Part shown: one piece after another, positions 22,180 through 32,373 of the stretch
Position numbering within the stretch: position 1 is the stretch's first letter
How the letters are laid out: each line of letters begins with the position of its first letter
Origin: Lampris incognitus
Taxonomy: Eukaryota; Chordata; Actinopteri; Lampriformes; Lampridae
Direction: 5' to 3'
Assembly: GCF_029633865.1 (NCBI RefSeq)
Contig: NC_079213.1
Span: forward strand, 112,244,053 to 112,308,052
DNA: 64,000 nucleotides
The notes under the pieces: model-generated
Told to the model about the DNA's origin: nothing
Databases searched by the model: none
What the model saw: only the letters and a program-made list of their open reading frames with translations
Position numbers and translations under genes: made by a program

Positions 22180-24845
22180 ACCCACCACTGCCTGTTAGAA
22201 CGCTGCACTGGAGTGTGAGAAATTGAAAGAAAAGTAACACACACACACGAATTACATTTGTACCTGTTCAAGGGATGGTTCTCAAGCAGCAACAGGCACC
22301 ACCACCTCCGCAAAACAGGCATGTCAAGCTGAAATTGTTAAGTGTTTCACTTTAGTGCACAACACAAAACGCAAGCTTGAAGATGTACTTTTCAGTGTAG
22401 AAATGTACTTACAACTGAGTAGTCAAACTGTGCATCTAGGGCAATGCACAGGGCCGACTGTCCCAAAAAATAAGACAAGACCAGTTTACACCTTCAGGCT
22501 CAACATACATTTTTAAAAAGGGGACAACTGGCACTAAAATAAAACATTTACATTATATGACATCAGAAGTACACAAGGTGTAAGCATATGCCCTCAAACT
22601 TGATGAAAACTAGAATGTTGAAAATGGGTTTAAATACTTAAACATATTTGCACCACAGCTTGTAATGACCTACCATTAACATGAATATGCCACAGTCTAA
22701 GCCAAAGTCTTGGCTTGGGAAGCCCTGAATTAAGAAGAAGCACAGGTTAATACTGTCATCACTCACACATGTCAAGTGTGATCCTAGGTCGAATATAAAT
22801 ACCTTCAAATCCTTGGCCGTTTTCTCCGTCCAGGAGCTAATGAGGAATTAACTATTACTTCACACAAACCTGGAGATTGTGCCTCAAGTACAGACAAAGC
22901 TGCAGCGTGAGCATGACGTGGTCATTGAAATTATGCAGACCATCTGTCCACTCCTGGTATCGGTACACCATTTGGCATTTGGGGCACCTTCTATTGTAAG
23001 TTGAGATGTCTGTAATGGACATAGATACAAACATTAGGGCGTAAAATTAGCTGTATGTTATAGATCTCAAGATGTATTTAACTTACTTTCTATTACACCT
23101 TCCATGCCAACTACTCTGGCTTTTTGGGTGATTAGCTTGGCCTCCCCCAATTCAGGATTTCCTGGACACAGCTTGCATGGTTTTTCCGATGGCAGCGACT
23201 CCTTAGGGTAAGCTCTTCGAGCTGTGGCCTCTTCAGGGAGAGTGGCGGGTATTTTTTTGTTTTCGTAAACATATCTCACAGTTCTCTCCATCCCTGAAGT
23301 GGGGGGGTTGACTGACAGGGTGAGTTGTCACTGGTGATGTTGGTGGTGTGGTTGTGGTCTGAGGTGCAGTTATGAAAAGTTCTTTGCGTGTTTGAAAAAG
23401 GTGCTACTTTGCTATGTTTTTATGGGGACAGGATCTATGGGCCTTTGCACAGGGGCAATGCCAGGTGTTGTTTTTTACATTATAACTGACCATGCATGAC
23501 TCGGCCCAAAGTGCTGTAGTGGTGCAATAATGGCTCATAGATGGAGGCAAATTTTATTTTGCACACCACCAAGTTCCACCAACACACATAATGGGACATG
23601 AGCTTCCTCAGCTTCCTTTTGTCTCTTTTTGCATAATTCCACCTTAGACTCTCCAAAGAACTTGTAACCATTTCAGACAGAACCTGGTGTTGCAATGGTT
23701 CTTCGCTACCAGTGGTGCCACGGTAATCAACAGAACGAATGTGTTGACACAAGCTGTGGGAGAGGCCACTCCTTTGAGCTAGTAAATGATACTGCCGACA
23801 GTCCTCCACTCGAATTTTGACACATGTTGCTGGCCCCATGTTTTTCTCTGCACATGCACCGGGACACTGAAACCCTTTGCGGTCGTCCGGACAGCATAAA
23901 CGCCATTATTTTGGTCAACACATGTGCTCTTAAGATGTGATTTGGCCGTGATATCTGATTGTTGACTGTGTTTTCTTTTAATGTGTAATGTCAAATTCCT
24001 TTTGTATAGTACAAGGTTGCAGAGAGGGCAAGTCACACGGGAAGATGAAAGTTCTTGAGTGACTGCTTCCTCTGTGGTTGTAGCTGAAGGGGCGAGTGCA
24101 TAAGAATGTTCCAGTAACTGCGCAATTAAGTTTTCAGATGATGACAGTGAGGACTGATGATGAGGTGGCACCACCACAACACATCTTTTAAAACAGTCAC
24201 TCACATGGGGTGATACAAAGTCTTTCCGGATTATAGTCGTGTCACAAAAAGGACAATGAAAATTACCTTTGTCACTGCAAGGCATGTTGCATCTGCAGAT
24301 TTTTTTTTCTGTAAAGGGAGAGATATTTGTCTTAAAAACCTTAATAGCATAACTGAGAAACAAAAAATTACTTTACATCCTATAAACAATAACTCATACA
24401 ATTGTTTTTTTCCTTAATTGAAACTGTTATGACCATTTCAACAGGTGCAACATCTTATCAACAGACCTCAAACAGTGCAACTCAATTTTAACAATGCTTA
24501 AAATATGACAATCCTATACATGCACAAACACAAATATCATTAAACATTACTATAACATGTATAAGTATATGATCTCCAACAGATACTTCTAATCAACATA
24601 CCATGGGAATGCACTGCATTTTCTGTGTGGTTGTTTAGGTGTCTCTGGATCACGCGCTCATTTTTGGTTAAAAATTTGGGGCAGAGAGGACACCCAAACT
24701 CTGCTGATGCAAGGGTTACGTGCCCCAGACTGGCATCTTCAAACAAAATAGAGGGGTGCATCTGTAAAAAGGAGAAGTCAATCAACATTGATATCTGGAA
24801 AACATACTGAACATCGTCCATATCTTTACAATCGAAAGGACTCAT
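22180..24845 (-). pseudogene. Transposon-borne gene: zinc-finger/SWIM-like N-part, Ulp1-like C-part
   Basis: Exons can be read from splice signals and frame: 24845-24602, 24308-23087, 23009-22870, 22836-22803, 22724-22674, 22457-22413, 22328-22264. Exon 1 has a CPLC...H-type finger. Exon 2 has CPFCDTT and CPLCNLVLYKRNLTLHIKRK fingers, an LGRVM segment and a SWIM-like CPCAK...CPHK pattern, but carries frameshifts near 23810, 23490 and 23270 and a stop. Exon 3 reads RRCPKCQMVYRYQEW and NFNDHVMLTLQLCLYLR. The 22724-22674 exon reads GFPSQDFGLDCGIFMLM, the Gln/Cys region of Ulp1-like cysteine proteases. The step from exon 3 to the next is only 33 bp and out of phase, so the middle of the gene, where I would expect the transposase core, is deleted. 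A dead copy. Confidence 0.6.
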
Positions 24846-26194
24846 GGTGGAGGAGGCACTAGTGTGACGTTACTGTATTAGAATGTGAGAAGAGTACTTT
24901 TATTTTGAAGTTTATTTGCTCCCTCTAGCCTTCCTCACGTGGCTTTAATTCAGGAAATAGTTTGCTGCCTGATAGTCATGGTAACAGTACAGTCCAGCTT
25001 TCCATGCGGAGTTTCATATGTTTGCTCAGCTCCTGTGTTTACTGCTTCTATCTACGTTTGTGCCTTGGAGAGCATCGTCTGTAAGTTCAGTTGTGACATT
25101 ATTTAAGTGATCGATGATGTCTGTTATAAGAACTTCGTTGTATTCATGTTGATATGAAAATAGCTATGTGTAACGTTAGCTTCTCCCATTTTCTGTTAGC
25201 TAGTTAGCCAGCCAGGCTTTCGGCTGCTAGTTAGCTGTGTCAGCTCCGTGGTAGAAATGTCACGTTATTCTGTCTGCCCGTATTCTGCCTATATTATAGC
25301 ATACTGATCTATGTTATACGTACATTATTTACAATTAGTTCATAAGTCATTCATAAGTCATGTGTGATTTCGTAATTCCTAGGTTACGTACAGCTATTTA
25401 CATGCAGTTATGTAGCCTACAATTATTATCTACATGCAGTCATGTGCAGTTATTTACATGTGTTATGTAGTTATGTCATAGACATGTGATATAACATTTT
25501 ATAATTTATGCAATGTTTATTGAAACATTCTTTCTCTGTATTGCCCCCCTATACAGTTTTACAAAGAAGGGTTGAATTCTCAAAGTTCTTCACTAAAGTT
25601 CCTCAACTTGGACCGGGACTCTGTATTTCTTTGGGATTCTTCATGTTGGCCATCTGTCGGCCTGTCTATACATGGACACAAACACGTAGGACAGAATAAC
25701 TAGTCTTTATATATCCACATGTGTATGTGTATTAACTGCACTGATGCATGAATAAAACATAATACAAATGTATTTTTGCAGACACCCGGAGCTATAGCTT
25801 ATTAATCTGACCCGGTTAATACCAGCTAATAAGTAGAAGTGAGTGTGTGTAGAGATGTTTTACACCCCAACACACCAGAAAGCAGATGAACACATACCAA
25901 CATAACACTCTCTAACGTTACACACAGCCATTGCTAAAAGGGAGCACAGCAGGCCTTGAGCAGCTAACGTTAAGTTAGCCCCAGTTAGGTCCTCGTTTTT
26001 AGATAACGTTGTACAATGTAAAAGGACAATATAGTTTTCTAATTCTAACAATTAAAAAACTAATTCCCTTACCGCTCTTTCTCATACTCGTGCGTGTATT
26101 CTCCGTATTCGTCTTTTTCCTTTCTTTCTTTCTAATCGGCGAATAATACGCGCGAAGAATACTACTTCCGCTGTGACTTCCTGTGTCGATTGGA
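24846..26194. other. Transposon block 5' region, possible noncoding exon pair
   Basis: A splice-donor-like site (tcgtctgtaagttc, about 25075-25088) and an acceptor-like site (ctatacag, about 25549-25556) frame a + strand segment open to 25699 (FSKFFTKVPQLGPG). I do not recognise it. Repeated acatgcagtta words lie at about 25400-25460. No other gene seen. Confidence 0.25.
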
Positions 26195-27115
26195 TGTAAA
26201 ATGGCGGAGCAGTTCGGGACTGTGGTATAGAGCAGTGGTTCTCAACCCTTTTGGGGTCCTGGACCCCCTGCGTATTTTTGATCTACCCTGAGGACCCCTC
26301 CACCTGATCTTGGGGGAGGGGGGCTGCAATTTGATAGAAACAGTAGAAACTGCATTTTAAATTGCCTTATAGCATTTATTCACTCTTTGGGGCCAAAATA
26401 AGAGCTTTCAGTTGTAACTTAGATATAGTTAACAAAACAGAATTCTTATGCAGTAACTTTCAGATATATGTAACAACACAGAATATGTATTCAGTAACTT
26501 TCAGATATATGTAACAAAACAGAATATGTATTCAGTAACTTTCAGATATATGTAACAACAGAATATGTATTCAGTAACTTTCAGATATATGTAACAACAC
26601 AGAATTCTTATGCAGTAACTTTCAGATATATGTAACAAAACAGAATATGTATTCAGTAACTTTCAGATATATGTGACAACACAGAATATGTATGCAGTAA
26701 CTTTCAGATATATGTAACAAAACAGAATATGTATTCAGTAACTTTCAGATATATGTAACAAAACAGAATTTTTATGCAGTAACTTTTAACAATTCAAACG
26801 GGAGCGAGATCTCATTAAAATACAATAAATTACACTTGTGAAACAGATGTAATTAGAGGAAAAAAGTCCTGTTACCCTTTATAGTTTAGGTAGATAAAGG
26901 TCTCAGTCACATTTGAGTAAAATAATCCTATTTCTATAAATGTCATAGGATCTTTTTTTTAAAGATATTTTATTTTCACGGACCCCTTGCAATTAAACCA
27001 CGGACCACTAGGAGTCAGTGGACCCCCGGTTGAGAAACACAGATATAGACGAAGAAGAACAACTTCCGGTATGATTGGCTAGCCGTGCGCCATGTCGTTG
27101 CATTTGAGCGCCTCT
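26195..27115 (-). repeat. Right arm of the long inverted repeat (split by hAT-like insertion)
   Basis: 26195-26232 and 27043-27115 together are the reverse complement of the left arm at 19740-19860. The core matches nearly base for base over about 75 bp (ggaagttg, gaagaagaacaac, cagttcgggactgt, aaaatggcgg). Confidence 0.85.
26233..27042 (+). mobile_element. hAT-like element carrying a 41-bp minisatellite, copy 1
   Basis: Ends are cagtggttctcaacc and its imperfect complement ggttgagaaacacag, a hAT-type terminus. Imperfect 8-bp flanks (gtatagag and atatagac, 6 of 8 equal) sit inside the inverted-repeat arm. The interior is a 41-bp tandem repeat (cagtaactttcagatatatg, taacaaaacagaatatgtatt), about 8-9 copies at 26425-26790. 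No transposase frame. Confidence 0.8.
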
Positions 27116-27244
27116 CAAGAAATCGTCTCCCAAACACACGTTTCCTTGATTTTTGCGGCTAAGTGTAGATTCACCCCTCACAAAAGCGATTTCCCCTTAA
27201 GCCCTAATTTGAAAGTTGATAATTGATCTTTTTTAATTGACTTA

Positions 27245-27420
27245 GTGTATATTGGAACGTGCATGGATAAGAAGACACGCTGGCCGCTTCATGGTGTTTC
27301 TGACCCTTTAGTCGAGCGGTTAGCGGTGTCTCCTGCGGTGCGGGCGACACGGGTTCGCCTCCCGGCCGCGGCACTTTCTGTGGTTGCGTTGTTCCCCGAA
27401 TTCGCCCCGATAATATGCTT
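27245..27420 (+). mobile_element. tRNA-like SINE-type repeat, copy 1
   Basis: Contains an A-box-like gtcgagcggttagcggtg and a B-box-like gggttcgcctcccgg about 40 bp apart, with a plausible T-arm (cggg/cccg). There is no convincing acceptor stem, so it is not a functional tRNA. Related copies are at 27900-28045 (+) and 33470-33610 (-). Confidence 0.55.
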
Positions 27421-27489
27421 TCTTTTTTCCGCTTTACGTCGTTATAGCAAATGCTATGATAACAGAAAAACAATATTGCAACCATGAAG

Positions 27490-27566
27490 TTAAAACAAGA
27501 CAGAAAGGGCCACTGACGTACGTGTTGCACAGAGCCACGCAAATTATCAGCGTGCCTCTCCGATAC
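27490..27566 (-). ncRNA. Unrecognised short sequence under a U6-type promoter
   Basis: The promoter at 27567-27790 would start a minus-strand RNA at about 27566 (GTGTCAGTATCGGAGAGGC). It could end at a TTTT near 27490, giving about 75 nt. The sequence is not U6, U6atac, 7SK, Y RNA or tRNA-Sec as I know them. By position it replaces a U6 gene: the flanking text on the 3' side (ttatagcaaatgctatgataac, about 27441) matches the U6-like locus at 33691. It may be a decayed U6 or a new short RNA. Confidence 0.3.
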
Positions 27567-27790
27567 TGACACCTGCCTGTCCGTCGGATTTATATAACCC
27601 CCAATTACCAAACAAATAGCCGTAAGAGTTTCGGCATTTTAAAGTATTTACAAAATATAATACTCTCAACACATCGCGCAGCAAATGGGATCCGGATTGG
27701 ATTTAAAATGTTTGTCGTGATTTTAAACGTGTTTGTCATCAAACTTTTTCGGCGAGATAAAGCCGTGAAGGATTCTGGGAGTTATTGCTA
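27567..27790 (-). promoter_or_regulatory. U6-type promoter relative
   Basis: On the minus strand an SPH/ZNF143-type core (AACTCCCAGAATCC at about 27770-27784) lies about 182 bp from a TATA-like ttatataa (27590-27597), the same spacing as in the intact U6 promoters. The text between (cagcaaatgggatccgg, ttaaaatgtttgtcgtga) aligns with the U6 promoters at 3.6 and 34.9 kb. The PSE position is diverged. Confidence 0.65.
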
Positions 27791-27899
27791 CGGCTCGCCC
27801 ACCAGCCAATCAGCTCGTCAGGGCTGGGCTTAAGTTCGCTGGTCTCCCCGCGCGCGTTGCGAGTTCTTGCCGCAACCTCCTCTTAGTAATGTAACGTTC

Positions 27900-28045
27900 A
27901 TAGATAAGCACACACGCTGGCCGCTGGCTGCGGGGGGGGGGTCTGAGCCTTAAGTTGAGCGGTTAGCGATGTGTCGGGCGAGGCGGGTTCGCCTCCCGGC
28001 CGCGGCGGTTTCTGTGGTTGCGTAACCCCCTCGAATTCGCTACAG
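27900..28045 (+). mobile_element. tRNA-like SINE-type repeat, copy 2
   Basis: Shares ttgagcggttagcgatg, the B-box-like gggttcgcctcccgg and the 3' words tggttgcgt and gaattcgctacagg with the other copies. Shorter between the boxes than copy 1. Confidence 0.5.
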
Positions 28046-28257
28046 GAAGGGCATTTTATCAGATATTTGACCAATCTGGGAACTAAATCCTTACCAAGAC
28101 ATGTCTTCACCAGTCTGTTTGTAAAGGTGTGTAATAGCATGTATTAAAATGTTGAAATTCAACATAAAAAAACTGCTCAAAGTTGGGGTACCCGTAACCA
28201 ATTTTCAAAAAATCAAAAACGTTTAGTTTGGCCTTAAATAACTTGTGAGGGGTCAGA

Positions 28258-28526
28258 CTAGGGGCGATTCTAGGATCAGAGCTTTAGGGGTGCTGAGCAC
28301 CCAGAGTGCTGGCCGGCCTGGCAAGATAAATTTGGGGGGGGGGTGCTGTATTTTTGTTGTTAAAATATTACGTTTAAACCATATACTGGATATGGTTTTG
28401 ACATTTCTTCAGCTTATTAAACATGGACATACAGTAAAAAATAAAAAATCTCTTCAATTTTAGGGGTGCTGGGGTTCAATTTAGGGGTGCTGCAGCACCC
28501 CCAAAAATGGGCTAGAAACGCCTATG
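28258..28526 (-). mobile_element. hAT-type MITE, second copy
   Basis: Reverse complement of 21571-21865 with the same terminal text (ctaggggcgattctagg and tagaaacgcctatg). No clear 8-bp duplication seen here. Confidence 0.8.
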
Positions 28527-28748
28527 GTTTGTCACCAAAACCACTCCTTGGTGTAAAAACAGTCACACCCACTTTTCCTGATCATCGCAGCCCCCCCCCC
28601 CTCCCAAGACCCTCCACCCCTCTTCCCACTGCTGGGTACATCTAAATTAAAAAGTTCCTTAATTAGTTTCTTTTTTTATTATTATTTGCCATGGTAAATA
28701 GGCCTAATTATTGTTTAGTGATTCTGTGCTACAGAGGCATGTACTCAC

Positions 28749-29432
28749 CAGAAAGGGGCATCTCATCAGACGGTGTTACTGGACTTGCACTGGTACTGGC
28801 TCTGCTGAAATGTTCGTTGCTTTGGTAACTTGGAGGACTGTCCAAGACATCTTGTTGGCCTTAATAAAGAACACATAGTAGTAATATTACCATACAGACA
28901 TCACGTAGCTCGATCTGGGCATATTAATACCTAACATAATTATATACTCAGTAGCCGATTGATACATTTCAAAGTGTTCCTTTCTCAATATAATGCAGTA
29001 CAGTACACCACCACTACCACCCACTATGGAATCAATGATGAACAAGACATAATTTATAGTTATCACCTTTTTGAAAACAACAAAAATGTAGAGAAGATTC
29101 TTTCAAGTATAATTCATAGTAGAGCTGCTGTATTGGACTGCATTAATTTGAACAAGTGTACCTAATAAGTATATTTTGAATATGCACATTTTTCTAATGT
29201 GAAAGTTTATTATGTACAAATTGAAACACATACTTGTCTTTTTGAGCAGTGACAGAAGTTTCCTGACTTCAGTTGGTCTCAGGACAGAAAGGAGGTCACT
29301 CTCCTGCAGGTAGCTCAGGTCCTTCAGGTCCTCAACTCCTAAATCTTGCAGATGCTCGAGCAAAGGCTCAGGGTCTTTCAGTTTAGGAAGACTTGATTTG
29401 ATGAAAGACAGAAGTGGACTCTCTGTATCCAT
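28749..29432 (-). pseudogene. SAM-like domain gene fragment (two exons)
   Basis: Exon 29432-29234 starts ATG and reads LPKLKDPEPLLEHLQDLG, LKDLSYLQESDLLSVLRP, TEVRKLLSLLKK, a compact helical domain like SAM. It joins in phase through a GTATGT donor and a TTAAG acceptor to exon 28859-28749 (DVLDSPPSYQSNEHFSRAST), a Ser-rich linker ending in a GTGAGT donor. The rest is missing; the MITE at 28258-28526 lies where it should continue. It may be transposon cargo, since the same kind of gene sits near Zisupton-like blocks, or a host-gene copy. Identity uncertain. Confidence 0.45.
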
Positions 29433-29509
29433 GACTAGGAGGACTAGAAGGGATGAAAAATGCTGTTCTTCAGGCATTACTGTCAGATTTTAATCTCTCA
29501 AACTCCAGA

Positions 29510-29862
29510 TTACTCTGAGTCAACAATGCTATGCTTAAGTGAAATTACTCTAGTCCCACAAAGCACGTACACAGGCAAAGGGTAATAATCTAGTTTCCAC
29601 TCAGGCTTCCAACATTTCATGCTCTGCCTTGCTTGTTTCACGTCATACAATCCAAATTCTGGCATATAGGACACGTCATGAGGTGTAACAATAAAGCACA
29701 CATGCTGATCCTGCGTCACAAGCATGAGCTCAATCTGTCCGAATTCAAGTGCCTCGCCTTGGTTTAGACACAGAAAGAGTCCCTTTTGGTACTGAGGGCC
29801 TTTCCACTGGACCTCGGTCGCTGACTCAACATTGGGTTCTTGGACTAAGGTTTCTTCTACTG
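29510..29862 (-). pseudogene. C-terminal fragment of an unrecognised protein (transposon-associated)
   Basis: Minus frame ending at a stop at 29510. It reads LEFGQIELMLVTQDQHVCFI, EFGLYDVKQAR, DYYPLPVYVLCGTRVISLKH. I recall similar C-termini in multi-copy teleost proteins tied to DNA transposons but cannot name the family. It is cut upstream at 29863 by the hAT-like repeat. Lies 78 bp before the SAM-like exon on the same strand. Confidence 0.4.
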
Positions 29863-30432
29863 CCAGGGGCGGATCTACAGGGTGGCAAGGGGTGGCAGCT
29901 GCCACCTCTGGGACACAGTCTTGCCACCCTTGTTGCCACCCCATTTATAAATCAGATAATATGTTTTTAAAGTAGATTTTATGTACACGCTGTAATGACC
30001 TACTTTTCACTGTCACAGATAACACCGTTTCTGAATTAGCCGTGGAACTTCGGCATGTTTATTTTGCTCCATGCATAACGTGCACATAATCCGACTGACC
30101 CTCGTCTACCTTCCCGCTCCCGTGGCTGCTCTGTTTACTATCCCATTATCCCCTGTGTCCTTAAAGGTGTATTCCCCTAATACTGAACATCACACATGCA
30201 TGGTGGCGGTCAATGAGACTTGCACCAAACTCATCTCAAACAGAAGTCGCCGATTTAGAATCCCCCCTCCCCCTCACAGGCGCGGATCTACAGGGTGGCA
30301 AAGGGGGGGGGCAGCTGCCACCTCTGGGACACAGTCTTGCCACCCAGGGGCGGATCTACAGGGTGGCAAAGGGGTTGGCAGCTGCCACCTCTGGGACACA
30401 GTCTTGCCACCCCTTTGCCACCCTAGGAAAAA
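29863..30432 (+). mobile_element. hAT-like repeat with stacked termini
   Basis: The terminal text (ggggcggatctacagggtgg followed by ggcagctgccacctctggg) occurs three times, at 29865, 30281 and 30352. The right end reads tgccaccctagg and tctctagatcc, a weak inverted match. It looks like one element with nested or tandem copies of its end. No coding capacity. 30433-31005 shows nothing else. Confidence 0.6.
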
Positions 30433-31005
30433 ATCTCTAGATCCAGTGTATGTTGGGAGGCCTTTTTTTTTTTTAGATTTTTTTTAAATAAATAATACAG
30501 CGTGGCCCTGCAATGTTTCATACTTTATATTACTTTTTATTTCCATCAATTATATTTTCACTGTTTACCTCTGAATTGCAGAAAAATAACTAGACACAGA
30601 TGATATTAATGCTCCGTCATTAAGATCTGTTCTGAATGACAGAATATAATGCTTTCAAGTGGTAGGTTGAGGAAACAGATGAAAAGCATGTAGTTTGTGT
30701 GGTTTTATGCTGGTCTTGGCCTCCTTCACTAACAGTTCCTTTTCTTGGTTTGTTTTACTGTGACAGATGTTGAGATTTGTTTGCCAATACAACATCATTT
30801 ACCTTCCCTGGAGACCATTGCTACATTTAAACTGCATTTCATATTAGCCTAGCCTACAGCAGTTCTAGGCCGCTCACAAATGTTTATTTTCATTAACCAC
30901 GGTCATTTCAGTAGCCTGCACAGAGCGGTCCAAATCCTTCATTTTCACATGATGCATGCAGTTTCACTTTAGAGATGGCTCAAAGGAAATTAAATGAAAT
31001 GGCAG

Positions 31006-31109
31006 TTAAAGGAATGGTTCAACATTTTGGCAAATTGGCCCATTGCCATAATGCCTATAGTCTTACCAGCAATGGGCCAATTGGCCAAAATGTTGAACTA
31101 TCCCTTTAA
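31006..31109. mobile_element. Hairpin MITE with TTAA target
   Basis: Flanked by TTAA at 31006-31009 and 31106-31109. The arms (ttcaacattttggcaaattg and its complement ccaattggccaaaatgttga) fold into a near-perfect hairpin. TTAA targets point to piggyBac- or Kolobok-type mobilisation. Confidence 0.75.
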
Positions 31110-31555
31110 GTTTTAACCTCAACACTAAGGTTAACATTTGCAGTACATATACACATATGCTGAAGGTATACCAGGAGGTTGGGTGGTTCTGATGGCAGTG
31201 GTCATTCAGGAGGGAGGGTCTGCAGGGATTCCTTTTGAAACTCATGACAAGTCATCCAGACTCAGACTTTTTCCTGAATTAAAATCAGGTGGTGGTACTG
31301 TAACCCAACATCCCCCTACCCACCACCACCAAAAATAATATTATACACAAATGTGTCAATGGGACTGTGTTTGCATGTGATCCTAACTTTGAGAGGCCTA
31401 AGCTGATTTACAGTCTGGCTAATAAACTGCCCTTGACAATATGAGCATGCTACAGGTGACACGAGAACATCCAGTCATCAAACAGTGTGTCTGCTTGCTG
31501 AAAGCATTTCATTGCTTGAAAAATGCTTGAACAGCTTTATTGAAAGCATTTAATT
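31110..31555. other. No gene seen
   Basis: AT-leaning unique sequence without a supported exon. Short ORFs here look incidental. Confidence 0.5.
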
Positions 31556-31720
31556 GCAGCTCACGTGGTAGTGCTGATGCCCCATAAGCAGAGGCTCTAT
31601 AGTCCTTACTGCTGCAGCAGCCCTAAGTTCAAGTCCAACTCTTTGCTCTGCATAATATTCACTCTCTCAAGCTTTCCCCTTTCCCCATGTCTCTCCAGAT
31701 GTCCTTTCAAAATAAATGTT
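31556..31720 (+). mobile_element. tRNA-derived SINE fragment
   Basis: A-box-like ctcacgtggtagtgctgat and B-box-like aagttcaagtccaac, then a ctctc-rich body (tttccccatgtctctcc). Same family as the minus-strand copy at 54395-54580. 31721-32373 holds only AT-rich sequence. Confidence 0.55.
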
Positions 31721-32373
31721 AATAAATGTTACCATCTAGGAAAGTACAGTAATTGTGGCTATTTTCAATGAAAATATTAGTCAATTAACAAAGAAATTGT
31801 AGTAAAATTACAGATTAGATAGTTATTTTACTATTAATTTCTCAGTAATTTTAAATGATTTATTATTTTTTTCTATAGCTTTAAAGTTGAATTTAACAGT
31901 TTACTCCCTTAAATAACAGGCAAATATTTGTGAAATTACGATACATTTATGAACGTATTTTAACAATAAATATGTGTACTTCTAATGTATTGTTTTGTAA
32001 AAGAACAGAACTATCTTGGGTTTTCACAGTTACAATTATTTCATGTTATTTTACATTTGACACGTAGAGTCACATTCTCTTTTGGTAAATGTAATGGTAT
32101 TTTAAAAATACAGAAGAAATCTGTAAACTACACAGTACAATTCTGTTATATTACTCTTTTTTTTAACAGTGTAGCCTCCAAGAACAACAGTCGCTCACTA
32201 ACGGCTCCAGTGACTCATGACCACTGAACAATGAAGTCGAGACTAGCGCCCCCCCCGACCACCGTCGCTGCTGCACAAATGCAGATCAACAGCTCCGATG
32301 GCGACGGGCGCAGCCAAACATCGGCACACAAAAGAGCCACTCATATCTATAGCTCTGACAACCACTCCTAGAC

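Larger units (their letters stand above)
19740..27115 (-). mobile_element. Zisupton-like DNA transposon block bounded by inverted repeats
   Basis: Inverted repeats at both ends enclose a decayed multi-exon minus-strand gene (22180-24845). Its C2H2-like, SWIM-like and Ulp1-like motifs recall the Zisupton (KDZ) group of fish transposons, to which vertebrate HMGXB3 has been linked as I remember it. The family name is inference from motifs. hAT-like elements are nested at 21571-21865 and 26233-27042. The exact outer ends and an 8-bp target duplication were not fixed. Confidence 0.55.

Noticed and set aside
27290-27370. Possible functional tRNA gene
   Set aside because: A- and B-box-like motifs are present but there is no 7-bp acceptor stem and the variable region is odd. 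Two other copies have the same SINE-like context.
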